This document shows positions 10,720 to 20,837 of a stretch of 64,000 bases of DNA, piece by piece; the first letter of the stretch is position 1; every line of letters begins with the position of its first letter. This DNA comes from Chionoecetes opilio (lineage: Eukaryota > Arthropoda > Malacostraca > Decapoda > Majidae). The position numbers and the translations under genes are program-made. Where the stretch lies: positions 48,501 through 112,500 of the forward strand of contig JACEEZ010003837.1 of the NCBI GenBank assembly GCA_016584305.1. Direction: 5' to 3'. The notes beneath the pieces are model-generated. The model did no database searches, was not told where the DNA came from, and worked only from the letters and a program-made list of their open reading frames with translations.

Positions 10720-12483
10720 AATTAACTTAATTAATGATGAACTATATGATAGTGACATTGACGAAGAGTATTTGGTTATAATGGACGAGGACTTCGCGGT
10801 AATTTTCAGAGACACCAACTATTTTTTCCTGGCCTACAATAGGTGTTTTCTAATGGAGATGGTTTTATTTTGCGCAAACTGATGGTTAAAAAAAAAAAAA
10901 TTAAATAAAAAAAATCATCACCGAATTTTATGGTACCGTTTCCATTAAAAACACCGTTTCTCCATCAGAAAAAGCACTAAAACTTGGCCGTGAAGTCAGG
11001 GTCTTATAGGTTTTAATTAAACCTATAATTATAATTAGGTATACTTTGTGGTTAAGGTTAGGTTAGGTTTCATTAAAACCTATAAGGTTAGGTTAGGTTT
11101 CATTAAAACATGGTTAGGTTAGGTTTCATTGAAACCTATAAGGTTAGGTTAGGTTTCATTAAAACATGGTTAGGTTAGGTTTCATTAAAACCTATAAGGT
11201 TAGGTAAGGTTTCATTAAAACCTATAAGGTTAGGTTAGGTTTCATTAAAACCTATAAGACCCTGACTAATTTTTCCCGGCCAAGTTTTAGTGCTTTTTCT
11301 GATGGAGATACAGCATTTTTAATGGAAACGGTACCATAAAATTCGGTGATTTAAAAAAAAAAAAAAATTATGGGTTTGCTCAAATAAAACTATCTCCATT
11401 AGAAAAAGCACCTATTGTAGGCCAGGAAAAAATAGTCGGTGTCTCTGAAAATGACCACGAAGTCCTCGTCCATTATTACCGAGTATTTTCCTACAGTAGG
11501 TGAGGGAAACACGAGTGATAGTGAAAAGGCTGAACTTCCGAGGCGTTACACGTGATCAGCCTGTGATTCACCCACACACCAGTCACGTGCCTGCTGCCTC
11601 AGCTGGGCCCTCTACTGCTGCCTCTGTGAGTACTTATGGTGCCCCTGCTAGCTCTGCTGCCTCTCCTGATCCTGCTAACCCTTGCCCCTTCTGCTACCCC
11701 TGCTGCCTCTACTGCTGGTAGAGGAAGGCGATAATGACGTGAAGAGCAAAATATACCAGCAATTGTGGATTTCCAGTGCTCCACAATATCAAGTGCGTCA
11801 AAGTTCAGGTGGAACTGTCGTCCCCAGACTTCCTCAAGCACACGAGTACCATCACACAACATTATCCGTGAGGCTCCAGGACCCAAGCCACTAGCAAGGA
11901 GTGCAGACACCCCAGAGAAGTGTTTCAGGTTGCTGTTCACAGATGCTATATTGGATGAAATCTGTGAATGGATCAATGTAAGAATGCCAATTCATGCATC
12001 AAAGTATGCAAAAAAAACAGGTGCGCAAAGCCCCATGGTACGGGCAGAATTGTTGGCTTATCTGGGGGTGCTGATATTTAGTGGCTGTCAGAGAGATAAT
12101 CACTTATCTATCTCAGAGATGTGGGCCCACGACACTGGCGCACCAATGTACCGTACTGCCTTGTCCCAAGTTCGATTTGAGTTCCTGAACAATTGTCTGA
12201 GGTTTGACAATCCTAGCACAAGGGAAGAGAGGAGAGAGCAAGACAAGTTTGCACCTACATGTATTAGGACAATTTGGGACATTTTTGTTGAACACTGCAA
12301 AGGTTTATACACACCAAGTGAGTACCTGACAGTTGGTGAACAGCTTTTGGGATTTAGAGTCAGGTGCCCATTTTGGATGTATATTCCAAATAAGCCTGCC
12401 AAATATGGTGTCAAGATTGTCCTTATATGTGACAATAAATCTAAATACATGCTAAATGCAATCCCTTACCTGGGGAAGGACAG
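10720..12483 (+). pseudogene. piggyBac transposase copy 1, N-terminal and first catalytic part
   Basis: The N-terminus is acidic (NDELYDSDIDEEYF), typical of piggyBac proteins, and is cut by foldback E at the Glu-Tyr-Phe codons. A stop follows soon after re-entry (RRYT then TGA near 11551), so there is at least one frameshift before the well-preserved stretch at 11765-12483. That stretch has FSGCQRDNHLS, a core piggyBac motif, and TVGEQLLGFRVRCPF. The first catalytic Asp normally sits where Gly is in TVGEQ (TADEQ in copy 2), so this copy lacks it. Reading ends at the LTR insertion after AIPYLGKDS. Confidence 0.88.
10774..11480. mobile_element. Foldback element E (long inverted repeats)
   Basis: Two arms of about 230-240 bp are near-perfect inverted copies. 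The left begins GGTTATAATGGACGAGGACT; the right ends with AGTCCTCGTCCATTATTACC. An 8-bp duplication, GAGTATTT, lies at 10766-10773 and 11481-11488, inside the piggyBac coding region after the Asp/Glu-rich start. The central ~200 bp is a tandem series of AGGTTAGGTTAGGTTTCATT. Long arms plus an 8-bp duplication suggest a MULE- or hAT-related foldback; no gene is present. Confidence 0.88.
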
Positions 12484-14110
12484 TGTGGAAATTTGTATCA
12501 CAAACATATATTTATTTAATGCGAGTCTTACCTAATCAAAACCCAGCTTCTATCTCATCCCGACACAATACCCTAGCTAATCAACTAACTAGGATACTTA
12601 TCGGTGGATAGTAGGGTTGAATTACGTAGGCTTGTATCAATACTGCCTGTCCTTGTGATCCGAAGTGGTCAGCGCGTGATCAGGCCGCCCGTGACAAGAG
12701 ACTTGATAGCCGAGGGCGGAAAGCTGGAGGCGTCAGGCGGGTTTTCACACCAATAACTGACGCGGCGGATTGTTATCTGTGTCGCTAAGACAAGTCCTAT
12801 TGGTTTATCACTTATATGTACAAATTAACGTATATACAAAATCTCTTCATTAATCAGAGAAGAGATGTTAACTCGATAGGGTCTGGAATAGTACTGCCCT
12901 GGTGAGCAGCGGCGAGCCCAGCTACCAATCCTTAGCCACGTATATTATTCCCTGTGGCCTAGAATCTAATGGGCGGCAGCCAATGAAGCCGCTACAACTA
13001 AGGTGCTAATTATTTAAGTTGCAAATGCTTAATATTACTGGGAATGTTCAATTATTCTATCCCAGTATTTATCATTTACTTAAATTACCTTAAATAATAC
13101 CCATTACCATTTAAATTATATATACACATCCCTATACGCCCATATGACGAGCGGACAATAACTCCCTCACTAGGGGGGGGGGGGGGGGGGACAAACCACC
13201 ACTCTACCAATTCGAGAGAACTGGAACCCAAAATGCCAGGGGTCGCTGGCAGTTTTAACTAACTTTTTTGATAATAAGTTGGTCTACTGGAAAACAAAAT
13301 ATGGGCTTATTCCGCTGCACTTAAAACACAAAAGTATAATATTAAGAACGATTTTCTTCTATATGTATATTGTATAGAAGCCTGATTCTGTAAAACATTG
13401 TATGTAACCAAATAACCAAGGAGGTTATAGTTGAGGAGGCGAGGTAAATGTTACTCTAGGATATTATATAGTCAATAACGAATGTTTAGAAGTTATCTAT
13501 ACCTAGGCAGTCATATTTTCCTGTTATTATTGTGTATCAATCAGATAGAAAGCCTGGAAGTGCAATGAGTCGACGCTTGAAGTAGCAATGTTTTGATTCA
13601 ATCTCCCCGCCACCACTCCCCGCCGCGGCGTATCGCCTCCACAATTATAACCTACATTGTCGCAGCAACAAGCCGATTTCGGCATTCTTTATTCTTCGTT
13701 TTTCCAAGGCATTGCTTATTGTATTTTGACAAGCGTTTGCCAGACGCAGCAGTACTGTCTTAGAAAACAGTGTGAACATCGCCCAAATTTTACATGCCAC
13801 AATATACATGTAAAAAATATATTAAGCTTTGCTACTCGAGGCGAGTAATTTGCATTAAATTGCTATTATAGAACGTTCCATCGTAATGCATGTCATCCAT
13901 ATAATTAGTAGAACAACAGAAGAACTATATTTTTTGGATTCAGATGCGGTGCATCAATGTTTATCGCGAAATTAATTTATGAAAAATATTAGTCGCGGAG
14001 CCAAAACACAGTAGACCAACCTTTGAGTTAAAACTGCCAGCGACCACTGGCATTTCTCGAGTTTCAGATCATTGGAATTATGAGAGGGTGTTTGGTGGAT
14101 CATTTCCACA
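12484..14110. mobile_element. Solo LTR, copy 2, inside the piggyBac gene
   Basis: Starts TGTGGAAATTTGTATCAC and ends ATCATTTCCACA, with the 5-bp duplication GACAG at 12479-12483 and 14111-14115. It aligns with LTR copy 1 through CTATCTCATCCCGACACAAT and other blocks. It is interrupted by element C. Its own length is about 760 bp. It lacks MITE A, so it preserves that insertion's empty site. Confidence 0.87.
13213..14075. mobile_element. Element C, inverted-repeat transposon inside LTR copy 2
   Basis: Inverted termini share AATGCCAG-GGTCGCTGGCAG and then AGTTGGTCTACTG at each end. AATT flanks it (13209-13212 and 14076-14079), and LTR copy 1 shows the undisturbed sequence ACCAATTATTAACAGGG. 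The 0.86-kb interior has no recognisable protein. The superfamily is uncertain; a 4-bp duplication excludes TA families. Confidence 0.78.
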
Positions 14111-15045
14111 GACAGTACAAGGCCGCAAGGTGGCGTAAACCTCGGCTACTACTTCACCAAGACCCTCACAAGCCCATACCACAGTACAAACCGAAACGTC
14201 ACCACGGATGATTGGTTTACCTCAGTGCCCCTCGTGTCTGATATGCGAAAAAACTGTGGCATGATCCTTGTGGGGACGATGAGGGCTAACAAGAAAGAAG
14301 TGCCAACCCAGATGAGAGAAAAACCAACTTGTGAGTTGGGCTCAAGTGCTTTCCTTTTTACAAAGGACATGACTTGTCATACGTGCCTGCCACTTCTAGG
14401 ACCAAGAAGATAGTGCTGTTGCTGTCTTCTATGCACACGCAACCAACCCTGGGGGAGAATGGCAAGCCAGAAATAATATAATTTTATAATTCAACCAAAG
14501 GTTCTATGGACACCTATGACCAGATGTGTGCCCTGTACTCATATGGCCGAATGACCAGAAGATGGCCGATGTGTGTCTTCTATGGCATGCTGAATGGTGC
14601 TTTCATAAACTCCTGGGTTATTCACACCGAGAACATGAATAGGAGACGTGGCAAAACCTCGATCAGGCGGCACTACATGCAGCAGGTGGCACGTGAACTG
14701 ATCAAGCCATGGGCACAGGAGAGGCTAAACACTCCCACCCTATCAATACCCCTGCAGAAACTAATCACTGACATCTGTAACCTCCCTTCATCAGCCGGTA
14801 CTGCCAGCGCAACAGGGCCAGTGGTTGGAGAGAATCGTTATCCTCCAATCCGCTGCAAGGAGTGCCCATCAAGGAAGGATAGAAAGACATGTTTCAGGTG
14901 CCAGAAGTGTCAACAGCCTGTCTGCCAGAGTCACTACTACGCTCTGTGTGTCAAGTGCGAGAAGCTGATTGTAAGTAAAATTATGTTGTCTAAAATTTAT
15001 TTGTTTATTACATGGGTATTTCATCATAAAAATATTATTGCATAA
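14111..15045 (+). pseudogene. piggyBac transposase copy 1, second part and Cys-rich tail
   Basis: Resumes as DSTRPQGGVNLGYYFTK and contains VTTDDWFTS (second catalytic Asp) and SMDTYDQMCA (third). Frame changes occur around 14370-14490. The tail CKECPSRKDRKTCFRCQKC, then CQSHYYALCVKC, is the cross-brace zinc-binding domain that piggyBac proteins use to bind their ends. A consensus splice donor, GTAAGT, follows the last Cys motif near 14969, so a short final exon or read-through is possible. Confidence 0.88.
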
Positions 15046-15846
15046 TGAAAAAAAAACCGGCTGGAAATGACGGGGTATAGCCTTAGGGAGTAGTAAACTT
15101 CATATAGTGTTCATTTACAGGGCCACATACAAAATAAATAAAATTGCATGTATGCCAATTTTTTTACTCTAAAATATGAGCCCTATTTGTTCGTCTATCA
15201 CAGCAAGCGTTTGTAGCAGCCATCAGGAGGTGGTCCATGGACCTCTAGAGCGGTGTACAGGATGATTAGTCTTAGGTTTAATTTTTATAGCAATTTCGTA
15301 TTTTAATGTATAATCAAATAAAAGAAATTGCAGTTTTTGCCTTTTTTTTTATCACCCCTTAAATTTTACATTTTCTTTCAATTGAGTTCTTTTTTATATA
15401 AATTTAAAGGGGGAAGATTATATTTTGTTTCAGGGTTGTTTGATTTAAATCAAGTTGATTTTAATCACTGATTTAAAACATGATTTAAATCAAATGAATT
15501 ATTTTTTTTAATCACTGATTTAAATCATAACCTTATAAATATTTGAAAACGAGAGGGGAAAGAAGGAAAATTAGTAGCCCGTTTTCGCGACCGTTCTAGC
15601 CCGGTCTAGACTGGTTCAGTCCGCGGCGGGTCTGTTTTCGCGAGGCAGACTGGACCGGGCTGGAACGGGCTAGACTGGCCCAACCCAGCGAGCAGGACCA
15701 CGTTGGCCCAGTGTGGGGAGAACTGGCGCATGCGCACTACAGTCAGCGGGGAAGACGACCAGGAGCTTCTCGTGCTGCTGATAAGACATGAAACACCATG
15801 ATGGCCGACCATAAGACTAAAGTAATTTCACGAAAAATGACAATAT

Positions 15847-16145
15847 TCGCAATTTGCTTAAACAACATCTTGGGAAATGAATGTACCATCAACAACACTA
15901 TAGTCGCCACTGCACTAATGTCACCAGGCGCCATATATTACGAATTTTAGCATCACTACAGACTTGTATGTGTCACTGAAGAGATGTATATATTGTTATG
16001 TAGATAATGTAAACTACGTACTGTGCACGTCTCTTCAGTGGCACATACAAGTCTGTAGTGATGCTAAAACTCGTAATATATGCCCCCCTGCGACATTAGT
16101 GCAGTGGCGACTATAAATAGTGTTATTGACGGTAAATGAAATGAG
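15847..16145. repeat. ~300-bp near-perfect hairpin
   Basis: The left arm runs from ACAACACTATAGTCGCCACT through ATCACTACAGACTTGTATG. The right arm is its complement, CATACAAGTCTGTAGTGAT through AGTGGCGACTATAAATAGTG. Only about 25-40 bases lie between the arms. It is probably a small MITE or foldback nested in hAT element F; no clear target duplication was found. Confidence 0.8.
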
Positions 16146-16179
16146 ATTTCATCATTCAATTTTTCATAGTCATCCCGGC

Positions 16180-17470
16180 TACTTGACTTCCCATTGAGAA
16201 GTCAATTTAAGTAGCAGGGATGACTACTACAAGGGATGACTGCTACATTGCACAAGGCAAAACTTGCATAATAATAGGTCTAATAACAATTTAAGTACTC
16301 CACCAGTTAAAGGCCTGCTATTTTTCATACCAGGGTAGTGGATGCCAGTACCTATAGATATGATACATGATGGTTATGTAGGTTATATATAGTAAACGTT
16401 TGACATGGCTACGGCAGGTCTTGCAATATTGTGTTGCTGAGATTTTTTCTCCGTCCAGAGATTTATAAACCTGACTCTCATCACACACAGAATGATGACG
16501 TTCACCTTTCATATGCCAACTAGGAGGTTATTACCCAAGGTCAAATTAACAACCCTTTGGTGTGTCTTGTGTGGGGGGAGGGTAAAGCTTGCAGGACGGT
16601 AGGATCGCCTACTTGATCCAAAAGCCAATAGGAACGACGAATGGAACGGGGCCAGTCTCGATGTATTTTCGCGAGCATCAGTCCAGTCTGGACTGGTCTA
16701 GTCTGGACTGGACCAGGTTGGTAAACATCGCAAAAACGCGCTATAAGCAAATGGGCTTTCTGAACATCAATTTTATCATTGTAGTATAATTATATTATAA
16801 TGAGACACAATGAGTGGTGCGGGGAATCCACTGTGGCACTTTTAGATACCAAATTCCCATGTGGCTGTTTTCACAGCAGGAATCTTTTTTTCTCAATTAT
16901 ATATATATTTATGTTGTACTGTACAAAAAGCCACACTACTATAACCAAAAGTTGAATGTGCATGTTACTTTTGTTTATACAAAGCCAAAGTAATATTAAT
17001 CAAAGTTTAATATGCATTATGATTAATTATCAAACAAATAATATAATTCTCTTGTTTAACCACCGAAGTAGTTATTACTACAACAAAAATCCCATTGAAT
17101 CCGATTGACTTCCCATTGGGAAGTCAAGTAGCAAGGATAACTATGAAAAATTAGGCCGAACAGTATGATATAGCAAAATGAGGCAATATTTAATGTAGCT
17201 GACTCTCATCACAGACAGAATGATGACCTTTCATATGCCAGCTAGGAGGTTATTATTGGAGGTCAAATTAATAATCATTTGGTGTGTCTTGGGGGGGGGG
17301 GTAAAGCTTGCAGGACGGTAAAGACCGCACATTCGATCCCCCAGCCAATAGGAACCACGAATGGAACAGGGCCAGTCTGGATGTGTTTTCGCGAGCATCA
17401 GTGCAGCCTGGGCCAGCCTAGACCGGCCTGGCAAACGTCGCGAAAACACACTTATAGACACAGGCCTATT
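16180..17470. repeat. Diverged direct duplication within hAT element F
   Basis: The block at about 16180-16745 recurs at about 17105-17455. Shared segments include AGAATGATGAC, ATATGCCA-CTAGGAGGTTAT, TAAAGCTTGCAGGACGGTA and TTTTCGCGAGCATCAGT. The copies differ at many sites and the first is longer. This may be one element inserted twice or a segmental duplication. Confidence 0.65.
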
Positions 17471-17833
17471 GCTGTGAAAACGTCCATCACAGAAATATAA
17501 AATATGTAAATTCATCTGTATTTCATGTTATATGCATTTTTTATTCCCTTATTCTTTCTCTTTTTAGTTATAAATATGGTAAATAATATCATGTAGTAAT
17601 TAGATTTCATGTAGAACATCAAATTAATAAAAATCCAAAAAATCGATTTAAATCAAATAAATCAGATTTTCTAGATTAAAAAAAAAAAAAAATCAACAAC
17701 CTGTTTTGTTTGCATGTTTTCAGATTCGTTAAATTTTGTTTATAACTTTTTTTTCATTTTTCAAAAATGGGTCCGTCAGACCCAATGAATGGGTGGAAGG
17801 GGTATAAAGGGAACGAATGCCCCCTAAGGTTAA

Positions 17834-18340
17834 GGAGAAAGTTTGCTGTGATTTCAAAATAGCCTGAGGGCCTTGGGTTTTTTTTATATGTTGTGCATAT
17901 TAGTACCTTCATTATCATACCCGAGTTCCAAGTGAATAGTCTAATTATTACTATTTATATTATTTAGTTTTTGCAAAAATGTTGAAGTCTAGCTCCTGTT
18001 ATTTTTGCACCGACTTTTCTGTGACCTACACATTGAATACTTTATAACCTACCTACCAAAACTAAAACAAAAAAATATCCAGCAAAAATGTGCTCATTTA
18101 GTTGTAAAAAAATGCATGTGGCAATTCGCAAACCGGAAACTATTCCCAATGACAAACAAAAAATATCCTCTAAAAAGAATAATGTTCTTACAGTTTTATT
18201 CTATGATTAATCAAGAACATACCCCTAAATGTTCTTTGCAATCATGGAGTAAAAAATAAAGGAGCAGATAGCATATGATTTTTAAAACAGTTTTGAGAAA
18301 AATGCGCTTAAAGTTGTTTTCCCATTTTTGGGTTGTGTCA
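17834..18340. other. Gene-free interval downstream of the piggyBac element
   Basis: AT-rich sequence outside the piggyBac right end. Short frames do not resemble known proteins, and I see no terminal repeats. Confidence 0.45.
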
Positions 18341-18344
18341 TAAT

Positions 18345-18416
18345 ATAAGAACATAAAAACATAAGAAAATAAGGAAGCTACAAGAGGCCGCGAGACCTAC
18401 ACATGGTAGTTCCTGA
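18345..18416 (-). repeat. 3' tail of a CR1-like LINE
   Basis: On the minus strand it contains TGTAGGTCTCGCGGCCTCTT followed by TCTTATG-type repeats. The same tail occurs at 51106-51172 (plus) and 53608-53671 (minus). Very short 5'-truncated copies ending in an 8-bp tandem repeat are typical of CR1/L2-type elements. Confidence 0.75.
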
Positions 18417-18713
18417 CACATACAGTTACCGTGCTGCAAACCTGTTATTTTTTGTTTCCTTAGAGTTCAATAATAACATACTAATACTTGCCCTTATGAT
18501 CTGGGACCTGGTTTTCCCCTTATATAGGGTATTATATATGAGGCGTCGGGTGGAGAAGGGAGACAAAATCCATTTTTTCTACTGATCACAATGATCTACT
18601 GAAACATTTCAAGTATTCACTACTGAATACCAGACATACCTGGTATAATTGGATAAGATATGTAATTAGAAAGCTATATGCATTCTTAATCTCATTATTT
18701 CATTATTCCCCAG

Positions 18714-20062
18714 GCAGGGACAGCAGCAATGGTTCAAGACAACAAACAAGTAGTAGTGAATCTTCCACAGTTGCTCAAATGGTAATTGATGCAGGGAACA
18801 CACAGCCGCTAACCAAACAAACAAAACAGGTGGTGATGAACATCTACGATTTCTTCAGGTTGCGACACCAACTGTTAAGTGAAACTGAACTTCAAACCAA
18901 GGTAGCAGCTGCCGCAGGAATTTCAATGCTTTCAGTGCAAACTGTCATAAAACAAGCCAAAGATAACAGGCTGGATTCACCAACTCTGGACAAAATCGGA
19001 CAGACTAGAGTGATGGATTGTAAATTAGATTCTTGTGAGGGATGCATGAGGAAGGAAATTCTATCTTTTTATGAAAGAGGTGAAATTCCTACATCAGATA
19101 CACTGTTTGAATTACTCAAAGAATCTCCAATAGATTTTCGAGGTGGCAGATCTACACTCAACAAAATCATCAAGAAAATAGGTTTTCGATATCTAAAGGC
19201 AGCAGGGGAAAGACATATATTGATGGAAAAATTGGATGTTATTGCTTCTCGATGTAGGTTCCTCAGGACACTAGATGAGAATAGAAACTCCAGTAGTCCA
19301 CGCTCAGAGATCTATATTGCTGAAACGGTGTGTCACATGGATTATCAGGGAACCAATGGCTCAAAATTGAAAACTGGGAAAGTAGTGCAGTTTATCATCA
19401 TACATGCTGGTGGGGAAATGGGTTTTGTGCCAGGATGTTTGTACATGTTCAAGCCTCGGATCAGCAACAAAGGACAATATAAACGTGCAATGACACCAGA
19501 GTGTTTCCAAACATGGTTTAAGAACCAACTACTTCCAAACATCCCAAACAATTCACTTATTGTAATGGACAATGCCTCGTGTTATTCAAAAGTTGTAAAC
19601 ACAGTCCCTAACCGATGTATGAAAAAAAGTGATATTATTCAGTGGCTGGAAGAAAATAATATTTCCCATGACAAATCATTTTCTAAGGTAGAACTCCTTC
19701 ATTTGGCTAACTGTAATAAACAAAAGCAGGTATATGAAATTGACCTTATAGCTCATGACCATGGACATGAAGTATTGAGACTTCCACCACATCATAACCA
19801 TTTAAATCCATTGGAAGTCATTTGGCATCAGGTTAAGTCAGAGATTAAAAGGAAATCTTCTGAAGCTGATCAGACACTGCAAACAGCAGAGCAAATCATA
19901 AAAGATGCAGTTGCCAGAGTAACTACAGAAGACTGGAAGATGTGTATCCACTGCACTAGAGAAACAGAAGAAGATTACAAGAATAAAGACAAGGCAATGG
20001 ACTATATGGTGGAAAACTTAACCATCACCCAGGATGAATCCAGCACTGATGAGGAGGATTGA
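18714..20062 (+). CDS. IS630/Tc1-type (Sailor-like) transposase, intact copy 2
   Basis: An uninterrupted frame of 427 codons begins at ATG 18779 and stays open upstream (SNGSRQQTSSSESSTVAQ) to a good splice acceptor, CATTATTCCCCAG, ending near 18713, so an upstream exon is likely. The N-terminus (about residues 15-75) is helix-turn-helix-like. The catalytic core has CHMDYQGTNG, IVMDNASCY and NPLEVIWHQ. The second and third acids are about 81 residues apart, far more than the 34-39 of ordinary Tc1/mariner. The gap includes a SAP-like insert (KKSDIIQWLEENNIS). From memory this spacing resembles the DD82E 'Sailor' group; that is inference. The acidic C-terminus ends DESSTDEED. This is the best-preserved transposase in the window. 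Confidence 0.88.
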
Positions 20063-20837
20063 GTGTTGTGGCGGGGGTAACTTAGGAACCGTATCATTAA
20101 TCCATAAAACTTAAATGGGGCAAGTTACCTTGATACATTTATTGTGTTTGCCAATTATTTCTGTACACTGTAAAATTGCATGATTCAGATCGTAAAACCA
20201 TCATCTTTTGTGTTCTTTTAGCCACTTTATACAGAAAAACAACTAATCATGTAATTGTAACTATTTCAGACACTGGATATTTTGAAATATTAAAAAAGAT
20301 CAAATAAATGTCGTGGTTGCACAATTTTTTGTATTCCCTGTCTAAGTTAAGGTTTTGAGGTTCAAAAGGAAACAAGATTGTATTTTCTGAGTTTACTGAT
20401 TCTCCTTCACATAACTTTTCTCCTTGCATTCAATATTCACAATACGTAACACTCCCTATAATATTCTATACATATTTATATAACATCTTATAACGATATA
20501 AAAAGCTGCTTTAAAACTTGATTTTGATCTGCATTACAATACGTAGAGTTCACTTACTGTTAATATGGTGGCCATGGCCTCAGGGTGGTCTTTCTGAAAA
20601 TCTCAGAAAATGTACACCTCTCTTGTGTCCTCCCTTATATATATTATTGAGTAACAACTCTCTCCTACTGTAAGGTGTCTTCCCTATCCACAATTATTGG
20701 TTGTCCATACCTGGTCACGCCCATTAGGTGTGTCCTCACATCTTAGCTCAATCAGGATTACAATCTTTGGTGACTTACACATAGGTCCCGCCCATATATG
20801 TAGGTGGACCTGAACCCACCACCAGTAACCTCGACCC
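20063..20837. other. Gene-free interval between transposase copy 2 and piggyBac copy 2
   Basis: AT-rich sequence with no supported gene. A left piggyBac end flanked by TTAA was looked for here and not found. The start of the piggyBac frame may lie in an upstream exon. Confidence 0.4.

Larger units (their letters stand above)
15431..17703. mobile_element. hAT element F with GATTTAAATC subterminal repeats
   Basis: The ends are CAGGGTTGTTTGATTT and the complement of CAGGTTGTTGATTTTT, flanked by the 8-bp duplication TTTTGTTT (15423-15430 and 17704-17711), the standard hAT pattern. Both ends carry repeated, self-complementary GATTTAAATC. The 2.27-kb interior has no hAT transposase. It holds a hairpin (15847-16145) and two GC-rich blocks with TTTTCGCGA and CCAGTCTGG-like palindromes that are duplicated (see 16180-17470). 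Confidence 0.87.
10365..17829 (+). mobile_element. piggyBac transposon, full ends, heavily interrupted
   Basis: The left end reads CCGTAGGGGGCATTCGTT and the reverse-complemented right end reads CCTTAGGGGGCATTCGTT; both are flanked by TTAA (10361-10364 and 17830-17833). TTAA and CC-starting ends are diagnostic of piggyBac. The 7.5-kb span holds a transposase gene in pieces plus foldback E (10774-11480), a solo LTR (12484-14110) containing element C, and hAT element F (15431-17703). The native element would be about 2.9 kb. Confidence 0.93.

Noticed and set aside
11040..11260. Telomere or interstitial telomeric repeat
   Set aside because: The unit is AGGTTAGGTTAGGTTTCATT-like, not pure TTAGG, and lies exactly between the arms of foldback E.
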